Of a stretch of DNA of 64,000 nt, positions 22,240 through 29,150 are shown piece by piece. This DNA is from Otis tarda. Lineage: Eukaryota > Chordata > Aves > Otidiformes > Otididae. Numbering within the stretch: position 1 is the stretch's first letter; each line of letters starts with the position of its first letter. Location: NCBI GenBank assembly GCA_026413225.1, contig JAPMTP010000102.1, forward strand, positions 97,139 to 161,138, given 5' to 3'. The translations under genes and the position numbers were made by a program. The notes below the pieces were generated by a model. That model made no database searches. It saw only the letters and a program-made list of their open reading frames with translations, and was not told the origin of the DNA.

Positions 22240-22590
22240 TTTGCCAAATGCTGGAGCCAAAAAGAGCTAAGGAGCTGCGAACATTTCTGGGAATGGCTGG
22301 CTGGTGTCACCTGTGGATTAAAGGAATTGAAGGAGGGACCCCTTGTGTGAGAACCTGAAGCTCAAAAGGCATTCCAGAATGTAAAGGTAGCTCTGATGTC
22401 CACTCCTGCTCTAGGCTTGCCTGATTTAACCAAACCCTTTGAACTGTTTGTGCATGAAAGACAACACTTGGCTCTCAGAAGAATCCTTTCTCAGAAAATG
22501 GAGAATGAAGAAGACCGGCTGGTTATTTCTCCAAACAATTGGACAATGTTAGCCAAGTATGACCAGGTTGTCTATGAGCTGTAGTAGCAA
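22240..22590 (+). pseudogene. pol: ERV2 RT thumb/connection fragment (block 1)
   Basis: Contains LRTFLGMAGWC-like and [16 protein letters not shown] motifs. It is joined directly to gag-end sequence by a deletion at the TTG microhomology near 22241. Confidence 0.65.
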
Positions 22591-22685
22591 CTGTCCTCCT
22601 GACTTAAGAAGCCTCATAAGCTGACAACGGGACAGCCAAGAACAGTTTATGTACCGCATATGGTACTTTCTGTTCTGAACTCGAG

Positions 22686-22930
22686 ATGCGTACTGATGGA
22701 AGCAGCTTCGTGCAAAATGGAAGAAGATTGGCTGGATATACTATAACAATAACAAACTCTGTTATTGATGCAAAGCCGCTCCCAGTGAACACCTCAGCAC
22801 AAAAGGCTGAATTGATAACTAGCCCTCCTAAAAGCCCTAAAATGGAGAGAAGATACAAAGTGAATATATGAACTGATTTAAAGTATGCTTTTGCAATAGT
22901 ACATGCCCATGGAGCCACATGGAAAGAAAG
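22686..22930 (+). pseudogene. pol: ERV2 RNase H fragment (block 1)
   Basis: Shows the RNase H start TDGSSFVQNG, then AGYTITITN, AKPLP and QKAELI with the conserved Glu. After a stop, TDLKYAFAIVHAHGA follows with the next conserved Asp position. Stops interrupt the frame. Confidence 0.7.
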
Positions 22931-23094
22931 AGGAATGCTGACAGCATAAGGAACATCCAGTGATTTAAGAAGAGAGGTGATTAGTGTTAGGATGATAAAG
23001 CTAATGAAATCACTAACAAAAAGTGTGACATTTGTTTAAAGAATAACCCTAGAAATATTAAATAACCACCCCCAGGAACCACATAGAAGGGAAA

Positions 23095-23600
23095 CTTGCC
23101 TGAAAAATATTGGCAGATTGATTTTTCAGAATTGACACAACATGGATATAGATATCTACTGGTAGTAGTAGATATGGCCAAAAGTTTTTTTTTTCCTGTC
23201 GCACCAATAGGCAAGAGAAGTGGCTAAAAATCTGTTAAAAGAAATAATATCATGGTTTGGAATCCCCAAAAGAATGTCATCAAATAGAGGTCCCCATTTG
23301 TAGCTGAAATTATTCAAATATTGAGCAAAATTCTGGGAATTAAATTGAATTTGCACACTCCTTGAAGGCCACAATCTAATAGATAAGTTAAAATTTGTCA
23401 GAAAATATCTTTAAAATGACCAGGAGATTATGTGTACCTGAAAATTTGGGAATCAGAATCTCTTCACTAAAAATGGAAAGAACCATATCAGGTGTGTCTA
23501 GCAATATATACAGCCCCTAAATTGGAAGATATTGATTCTTGGATTCATTATTTGAGAGTCAAGAAGCACTGCCTCCAAAACAGAAACAATGGATTTCTAA
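23095..23600 (+). pseudogene. pol: ERV2 integrase fragment (block 1)
   Basis: Contains WQIDFSEL...YRYLLVVVDM with the first catalytic Asp, a following EIISWFGIPK segment and a C-terminal piece resembling GDYVYLK-W...KWKGPYQV. Several frameshifts and stops. Confidence 0.65.
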
Positions 23601-23780
23601 AGAAACGTGTCATTTAAAGTTAACAGTCTCTCATTTTTAATGAATTAGACAGAATCATATCAAAAATAATGAAATCTATCAAAGGAATTTTAGTAGTAAT
23701 GTTAATAATACTTTAGTTTTACTGATTATGGAGATTAGTTATAAGTAAATGAGACTTACTGAAAAAAATAAAATAAGTCT

Positions 23781-23793
23781 CAAAAGGGGGAAA
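23781..23793 (+). other. Polypurine tract of ERV2
   Basis: aaaagggggaaa directly precedes the TG that starts the 3' LTR. Confidence 0.65.
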
Positions 23794-24530
23794 TGTTACA
23801 TGACATAAACGTTGAAAATTAAATATCAATATGAGGTGATTCTTGCTAACTGTAGAGCTGTAGTCACATAGGTTAAATTTTATATGAAATCTGTTAGTCC
23901 TTAGAGGGAATGGGAATCCTAGAGATATTATAATACCTCGTTTGTTAGAAGTTAGTCTAGCATGTCTGGCGTAGTTAAGAGGAGTGGTAGAACAATGGTA
24001 GGTCCCAACCACGACCTGTAAAAATAGGCCCTGAGCCATCATTTTGGAGCCAGAAAACTCAAGGACCACACGACCTTGTGCTTAAGACCATATATGGAGA
24101 TTTCAAGGAGGAGTTTGACCAGCAAATTCGAGGAGGGGGCGTTTTGAGGACCACCAAGACCAACAAAAGACCCTCGACTCAAAAGACTGAGCATGCGCAA
24201 GTGCGCTGTCCCCCCAGCCCAACTTCAACCAGCGGATCCGCTGGGGCAGACGCCCCAGGCCCCCGCCAGCCCGACGTCTCCACTTCCGTGCACCCACCTT
24301 TCCAATGCCCCTGCTCCCAACAACATGCCCATTGCTTCCTTCCCAGCAACCTTCCGCCTTGTCCCCCTCGAGCACCAAATCCGCCTCTGTTCGTGAAAAC
24401 ATTCCGCTTCCACGTCCTCTAAATATACCTCCAGTTATCATTCCCTCCTGCTGCAGGGCTCCCCCAGTACCAGTAGCCATCACTCTAGCTGCTCTTCTTC
24501 CCTTTGCCTTCTCTCGGTTCCTTACTTTCA
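23794..24530 (+). mobile_element. ERV2 3' LTR and adjoining proline-codon-rich sequence
   Basis: The LTR begins TGTTACATGACATAAACG after the polypurine tract; I cannot place its end. It contains the NRF1-like motif gagcatgcgcaagtgcgc near 24190. The distal part (~24200-24530) is C-rich and reads as proline-rich frames, which could be U5, a gag proline-rich stretch or unrelated DNA. The unit 3 sequence begins immediately after it. Confidence 0.5.
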
Positions 24531-24571
24531 GACATGAAAAAAGAGACTCTTGATGAAATGCAAAACTGAAC

Positions 24572-24577
24572 TTTATT
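24572..24577 (-). terminator. Poly(A) signal, unit 3 gene
   Basis: AATAAA on the minus strand, 62 bases past the stop codon at 24639. Confidence 0.75.
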
Positions 24578-24638
24578 GGAAAACGTATATAAACCACATT
24601 AACAACAAACAGAAACAAACAAAAACTGTGACAACAGC

Positions 24639-24822
24639 TTATTCACAATCATAACAGTAACAGTAAAGCAGAGAACCCAACATAAAAAGAGCACCGAAAA
24701 TTGCCTCCCCTAACAGCAACCAAATTAACGTCCTCAGACACCCCCAATCAGTCTCTTCAACATCTTGGCTCTGAGCAGCGCCAGCTCCCTCTCTCTCTGC
24801 CCCCGCAGCAGGTCTCGTGAAG
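24639..24822 (-). CDS. Exon 18 (membrane anchor and stop)
   Basis: 184 nt ending in TAA. After a polar stretch with QDVEETDWG comes LRTLIWLLLGEAIFGALFML, then GSLLYCYCYDCE. One hydrophobic helix near the C-terminus predicts a tail-anchored or single-pass protein. The frame is intact in units 3, 4 and 5 only. Confidence 0.75.
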
Positions 24823-27800
24823 CTAGAAGTGAAACAACAAAAAGCAAACCTTAACAACCACGAAAGTTAAAGGAGACCTCTTTTTTAGATCAGTGATACC
24901 AACCTCACTGATGGGCTTGCGTGGAGATCGCACACTTGACTCGACCTCTCCTCTTCATCCAGCGGTGGCAGCTCGATAGTGACATTCTAATGATAAGAAA
25001 ACATGACACCACCACAGCCAAGCAACAGGAAAAATAAAGGAATAAAGGAAAGGAGAAAACGTTACCACTGGTACATCCATGGGCATCTTGAAAATGGGTG
25101 CTGGAGGTAGTGACTCCTGCTGCTCAGGTGGTGTGAGCGTGCTTGGCACCTTGTAGTTGCCCCCAGGCTGTGGGTCAGCAGGGCTCACCTCCACCTCCTC
25201 CTGCGGCTGGGCAAGGGGAAAAGAGCAGAAGGTGAGAAGCGACGTGCCATCGTGGCTTTTCAATACGGTTACAGAGGCTTACACTTTTTTTTTTAGCCGG
25301 CACCAAGCCTACTCTCTCCTCACCTCCACCAAGGTGGTGCTGGGGCTGCATCGTACCTCCCGAATCCCAGGAGTCAGAGATCTCGTGAACTGGCACCTGC
25401 AAGGAAAGGGTCAGAAAGCGCTGATGAAACCGTGAAGGCAGGAACAGGCATGGCTTTATCCCTCCTTGTTTGGCAAGTACGCTGCAAAAGGGGTCACTCC
25501 TGGCACGGGAGAGAACACCCTTACGGGCAGCGATTCTGCTGTTGCTTTGGCCCCTGGGCAACACGTGCGATATGCTCAGAGCACGACAAGGTGACAGAGA
25601 TGTGCAGTGCCCCTTTGCCAGGCAGTAGGGCTGGGCAGAGAGCCCGCGGGAAGGTGTGATGGCGTCCTTCCCAAAACCCCAGCAGCAGCAGCATCCCTCA
25701 GTGTCCCCTGCTGAAATGACAGGTCTGCAGGCCAAGCACGCTTTGTTTTTCTTGTATGGGGGGTTGGTTTCTTTTCCTACTTCAGTTATTCCAGGTGAAA
25801 TACGAGCTTTGTAAGAAGTGCAAATATCTCAGTGTCTACAGCTACTTAGAACAACTCCTTGCTGTGACTTTGGGATCCAGAGAACACCAGCCAGTGCAAG
25901 GATTGCCAGCTGACATGAACAGAGAATTGGGACTTTGCCTTTTTCTGTAGGTAGCTGCTCAAAGAGCACAAAACTGTGAGCCTTGTGACCTTGCTGGGCT
26001 GTCTGCTCAGCCTTGCCCCAAGAGAGCTTCAACAAGTGCAAAAGGAGAATTGCCAGCCCTGGAGCGCTATGTTTCTCTCGATGTACGTCTTCCCCCAAAG
26101 GCAGGTGCAGGCTTCCTGTCTGGGGCCATCTCTGTGCACCTCGCAGATAGCTCCTATACTCAGAGCAGTGTTCAGAGCTTTGAAAGAAGGACAGCAGAGT
26201 CTGCTACACACCTGCGCTCCTGGTTCTTCTTGCCCTGCTTGCATTTCCTCAGTTGCCCATGCCTGCGAATCCCTGCCAGGTCTCTTTCCAAATTTCTCCT
26301 CTTCCTCTCTGGTTGCCCGTCACTCCCTCTTCGCAGCTTAGCTTTCTCTTTCTTGGTTCTTGTGAAGAGCCTGGCAACCTTTCCATTCAATCGTATTGTT
26401 AGACATGTAAAGCCGTGATTAACATGAGCCAATTCTGCTCTTAAACAAAGCGTGCTCCGGTTACCTTCTTTCCGCAGTTGGGCTCTTCAGGCGTTCGCTT
26501 TCTGGAGCGACTGGAGGCACCTGCCATGGAAATGTGGAAGTTGAGAGGCGGCAAGGACCTACCTGCCCAATCTCTGAAAGGCAGCGCCCTTGGATGGCTT
26601 TGCTCAGCCCAGCTGAGCCAGCTCTGGTGGCACCAGTGCACAAAGTGCCACGGTCAACCTGCCTCAGCCTCGCTCTGCACTTTTGCAGAGCTGCAAGCTG
26701 CTGGATGATTTTGCGTGTCCCTGTGGCAGCAGCCCCACCTCCTGAGGGGTAGGCTTATCTTGTCCCGCTCTTTGTGGCCCTGACATACCTCTGTGCTTTC
26801 TGCTTCTGCCCCTGGTGCTGCCAGCTCCTCGGGCAATGCGCCGGCAAGCCCAGCCTCCTCCTCCTCAAAGAGTTCCCCATGGTGTTCAATGAGGAACTCC
26901 ACCAGCTGCGTCACCTGCACACAGCCAACCATTGGTTGCCAGCCTGCTGGCTGAGAACTGCTCAAACAGCCTCAGGAGGAGCTGGCTTTGGCCCGAGCCC
27001 CACCGTGAGCACCCGTGCCTCTGCTGGGGCCACCACCTCTCCGCAGTAGGCAGAGGGAGGGGGACCCCTGGCCAGGCCTGCTTACCTGGATGGGCTGGGG
27101 CAGCGTGCCGTCCTGGCTGCAGAGAGCTGCCAGGGGCCGGCCAAAGAGAGCCCTGCTGGTGCCAGAGCCTGACAGCCCGGGCACCTCTGCAGCGCAGGAG
27201 GTCCCTCGTCGCCCCAAGGGCCAGGGCAGCCACCTCCACCTCCTCCTGCGGCTCCCGTCTGCTGCCAAGGAAAAGAGAGCAAAGAGCCGTGGAGGAGAAG
27301 CACCAGGCCAGCTCTCCTGGACCCTCTCAGCCCTGTCCCCCTGCCACTGAGGGCAGGGGAAAGACATCATTTGGGAACAAGGGACCCAGGGGCTCAGCTC
27401 TCTCCTACTGCAGAGCCACGGGGATGGGCGTGCCCTGGGGGAAGGGCAGCAGCAGCAGCCCCAGTGCAGCAGGAGGAGAGAAGGGTGGTCCTGCCCTCAT
27501 CTTCTGCAAACTCACCAGCGTGGCCATGTCCACCTTGGCTGCCAGAGGGGACAGCAGGTGACCACCGCTCTGCAGAAGCCTGCAAGAAACACACTGCGCT
27601 CGCCAAACAGCCCCACAGCAGAAAGGGCCCCACAGCAAGCTGCATTGGCCCCTGGCCACATATGAGAGATGGGGATGAGCGAGATTGCAGCCCAAGCAAT
27701 CCTCACCTTTGCCTGGCCCTCAACCAGCCTCTCCAGGCTTCTGGCGTGTAGCGTGGATGCCTGGGCAAGGGGAAAAGAGCAGAAGGTGAGAAGCCATGTG

Positions 27801-29150
27801 CCTGATGCTGGGCTGCAGCAGCATCTGTGGGCAGAGCGGGGCCGGGGGGATACTCACGCCCCTGCGGCTGCTCAGCTCCTTCAGCAGGAGCCTGATGGAG
27901 GGCAGCTGGGTGACACGGGCTCCCTGCACTCCTTCTGGTGGCCTGTGCATTTGGAAGGGGCAGGGAAAGAGCTGTGTGAGAGCCAAGCCCCCTTTTCCCT
28001 CTGCTGCTGGCCCAGGGAGCACTTCCAAGCTGCCCCAAAGCAGCCGGGTAGCGCCCAGCAGTGGAGCGGAGAGCAGCGGCAGTGGTGAGGACGGGGCTGG
28101 GCGGGTGTTGGCTGCGCACAGCTGGGCCAAGCAGCTGCACCAGCTCTGCCCGCTCAAGAGCTGCCTGCAGCTGTGGGGGCACCTCTCCCCAGCTCAGGAG
28201 CGATGATTTTGCGCCCTATGGCTACGCCTGGAGCCTCCCCATGTGATGTAAGCACAGGTTTCCCACAGGCTGCACTGCCAGGCAGCACTTACCCAAGGAA
28301 TGCGCTGAGCCACATGTCCTTCACTTCCCGGGAGCTGCAGAAAGAGAGGAGAAACAGCCTGAGGGCCTGCTGTGCCCCAGCCTTTGGGCAGAGGCAGGCA
28401 CCCACAGAGCCCCTGCCCCATGGGGACAGCCACAGAGGCAGGACAGAGCCCCGTGGGGCAGGACAGAGGTGCTGCCCAAGCCTCTGGTGGGAGGTAGTCC
28501 TGAGACTCACTGGAAAGTGATGATGCAGGAGCCGCATGGCCAGATGAGGACAAGGGAGTTGGTCACGTCACCTTCCTCCTCCTCCTCCCTTGCCGCCCCC
28601 TTGGCAGTGCTCAGCACCTGCAGCTGGCCCAGGGGCAGTCTGAGCTTCGGGCACAGGGCACCATTGCTTCTGCAGAGAGGAGCGGCAGGGAGTGAGCTGG
28701 AGGTGACCCAGCCCAGTGGCTCCCCTCCAGCCTGCCCCTGCCATGGGCACGGCCGTGGGTGCAGGCAGCACCAGGGTAGCGGGCACCTAGGGCTGCTCCT
28801 TGGCTGTCCCTGCCCTGGTGTCAGGGCCAGGCCTTGGCAGGAAAGGCCGCTGGGCTCTGCCAGTCTTACCTGGACTTGGCGATGACCAAGGTGTCGCTGA
28901 AGAGGAAGAGATCCCTCTTCTTCTTCCTCACACGGCCCTGCCTCACCCACACACACTGGCTGAGCAGTGGCTCGGGTGATGCCGGCTCAGGCACGCGCTG
29001 CTGCACGGGGTCAGGGTGAACCCTGCAGAGCAGACACAGACACGAGTGGGCAACAGAAAGGCGGCTGCTGCAGGGCCCAGCTCTGCCGACATGTCTCTGA
29101 GGTGCGGGGGGAGCCTACCTGGAGCTGCGGCAGCAGTTCACCTGGCCCAT
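24639..29150 (-). CDS. ARHGAP20-like PH/RhoGAP-remnant protein with C-terminal membrane anchor (unit 3, intact model)
   Basis: Eighteen minus-strand exons with GT-AG borders and matching phases give 561 codons plus stop; three small linker exons are provisional. Residues 1-11 (MGQVNCCRSS) fit N-myristoylation with neighbouring palmitoylatable cysteines. Residues ~30-129 form a PH domain of ARHGAP20 type (KKRDLFLFSD, then VKDMWLSAFLG at its C-terminal helix). Residues ~207-264 match the linker and first helix of an ARHGAP20 RhoGAP domain (ALFGRPLAALCSQD...LPQPIQ). Residues ~265-285 match its last helix (VTQLVEFLIEHHGELFEEE). The ~120 residues between, including the GIFR-type arginine finger, are absent, so GAP catalysis is not expected. 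Residues ~325-378 are very basic. Residues ~530-553 are a membrane anchor followed by YCYCYDCE. I infer a membrane-bound adaptor or phosphoinositide-binding protein. No RA domain is seen. The promoter was not found. ATG context is strong (A at -3, G at +4). Confidence 0.68.
24904..24986 (-). CDS. Exon 17
   Basis: 83 nt; NVTIELPPLDEEERSSQVC. It has an N-glycosylation-type NVT sequon at the start. Same length and phase as exon 2 of the small gene. Confidence 0.72.
25066..25206 (-). CDS. Exon 16 (fusion exon)
   Basis: 141 nt, open in all six units. Its first ~22 bases (ccgcaggaggaggtggaggtg) are the same as the start of exon 9. Its remainder (VPSTLTPPEQQESLPPAPIF, then MPMDVPV) aligns with the 5' UTR and first exon of the small plus-strand gene at 19805-19899. 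Confidence 0.7.
25357..25396 (-). CDS. Exon 15
   Basis: 40 nt; reads CQFTRSLTPGIRE in the frame that reaches exon 16 in phase 0. The donor GT is kept in units 3-6 and replaced by GC in units 1-2. Confidence 0.5.
25888..25954 (-). CDS. Exon 14 (provisional)
   Basis: 67 nt from acceptor ctttgagcag to donor GTGTTC. Phase-compatible with both neighbours; the peptide is not recognisable. Confidence 0.35.
26140..26177 (-). CDS. Exon 13 (provisional)
   Basis: 38 nt coding SEHCSEYRSYLR behind a good pyrimidine-rich acceptor (ttctttcaaag) and before donor GTGCAC. Chosen by splice sites and phase. Confidence 0.4.
26212..26370 (-). CDS. Exon 12 (basic region)
   Basis: 159 nt coding a strongly Lys/Arg-rich segment (TKKEKAKLRRG, then QPERKRRNLERD and QLRKCKQGKKNQER). 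It could bind acidic lipids or act as a nuclear signal. Units 1, 2, 4 and 5 carry one extra C here that shifts the frame; units 3 and 6 do not. Confidence 0.6.
26465..26520 (-). CDS. Exon 11
   Basis: 56 nt; VPPVAPESERLKSPTAER. Acceptor catggcag, donor GTAACC; in phase with exons 10 and 12. Confidence 0.55.
26789..26914 (-). CDS. Exon 10 (RhoGAP C-terminal helix)
   Basis: 126 nt from acceptor gtgtgcag to donor GTATGT. VTQLVEFLIEHHGELFEE matches the last RhoGAP helix; an acidic tail follows. Only a 171-bp intron separates it from exon 9, with no room or frame for the missing domain core. Confidence 0.75.
27086..27258 (-). CDS. Exon 9 (RhoGAP N-terminal part)
   Basis: 173 nt. An Arg/Trp-rich stretch (SRRRRWRWLPW) aligns with the RRRS...W segment before the ARHGAP20 RhoGAP domain. 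ALFGRPLAALCSQDGTLPQP then matches the first RhoGAP helix and loop. Donor GTAAGC. Confidence 0.78.
27516..27579 (-). CDS. Exon 8 (linker)
   Basis: 64 nt, phase 0 to 1. Missing from units 1-2, where exon 7 joins the RhoGAP exon directly and still in frame. Confidence 0.55.
27707..27760 (-). CDS. Exon 7 (linker)
   Basis: 54 nt, phase 0 at both ends; encodes ASTLHARSLERLVEGQAK. The 35 bases before it, ending ttttccccttgcccag, are nearly identical to those before exon 16. Confidence 0.65.
27858..27942 (-). CDS. Exon 6 (linker)
   Basis: 85 nt; encodes VTQLPSIRLLLKELSSRRG, predicted helical. Donor GTGAGT. Unit 4 has lost one base here. Confidence 0.6.
28141..28170 (-). CDS. Exon 5 (provisional linker exon)
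   Basis: 30 nt chosen because it is the only segment I found with acceptor (ccccacag), donor (GTGCAG) and phases that join exon 4 to exon 6. The encoded peptide is not recognisable. Confidence 0.35.
28293..28334 (-). CDS. Exon 4 (PH C-terminal helix)
   Basis: 42 nt coding SREVKDMWLSAFLG, with the invariant Trp of the PH C-terminal helix. Clean ctgcag acceptor and GTAAGT donor. Confidence 0.8.
28511..28669 (-). CDS. Exon 3 (PH domain, middle)
   Basis: 159 nt. LRLPLGQLQVL corresponds to a PH strand. An acidic Glu-rich loop (AAREEEEEGD) follows, then VTNSLVLIWPCGSCIITF, which aligns with the ARHGAP20 strand before its C-terminal helix. Confidence 0.8.
28870..29022 (-). CDS. Exon 2 (PH domain, strands 1-3)
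   Basis: 153 nt from a ctctgcag acceptor to a GTAAGA donor. Carries VWVRQGRVRKKKRDLFLFSD, the PH strand pair of ARHGAP20-like proteins. Units 2, 4 and 5 have one extra base in this exon. Confidence 0.8.
29119..29150 (-). CDS. Exon 1 (start exon)
   Basis: Codes MGQVNCCRSS plus two bases, then donor GTAGGC. Gly2 followed by small/polar residues and Cys6-Cys7 matches the pattern of dually acylated proteins. The same exon is present in all six units, and its end phase fits the PH exon in units 1 and 3. Confidence 0.65.

Larger units (their letters stand above)
20465..24530 (+). mobile_element. ERV2: rearranged gammaretrovirus-type provirus (block 1)
   Basis: Plus-strand order: GC-rich leader, candidate primer-binding site (20847-20864), splice-donor-like cccgtaagtc (~21096), decayed gag, RT/connection (22240-22590), RNase H (22686-22930), integrase (~23095-23600), polypurine tract and 3' LTR (from 23794). 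About 1.2 kb of protease/RT and ~220 bp before RNase H, both present in block 2, are missing. Env is absent or unrecognisable. The sequence before the primer-binding site does not resemble the 3' LTR, so the 5' LTR is replaced or unrelated. Confidence 0.75.

Noticed and set aside
22604..22918. Minus-strand frame with hydrophobic stretches in ERV2
   Set aside because: It is exactly antisense to the RNase H sequence, which is recognisable on the plus strand.
24078..24422. Proline-rich plus-strand frame as a host gene or gag
   Set aside because: It lies in C-rich DNA within or just after the ERV2 3' LTR, has no start context or splice partners, and no gag motif besides proline content.
25357..25396. 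Exon 15 read as VPVHEISDSWDSG
   Set aside because: That frame cannot be joined in phase to exon 16; the shifted frame can.
27516..27569. Exon 8 read as a 54-nt exon with the alternative acceptor (peptide SGGHLLSPLAAKVDMATL)
   Set aside because: It ends in phase 0 and would throw the RhoGAP exon out of frame. The upstream acceptor gives 64 nt and keeps the RhoGAP frame.
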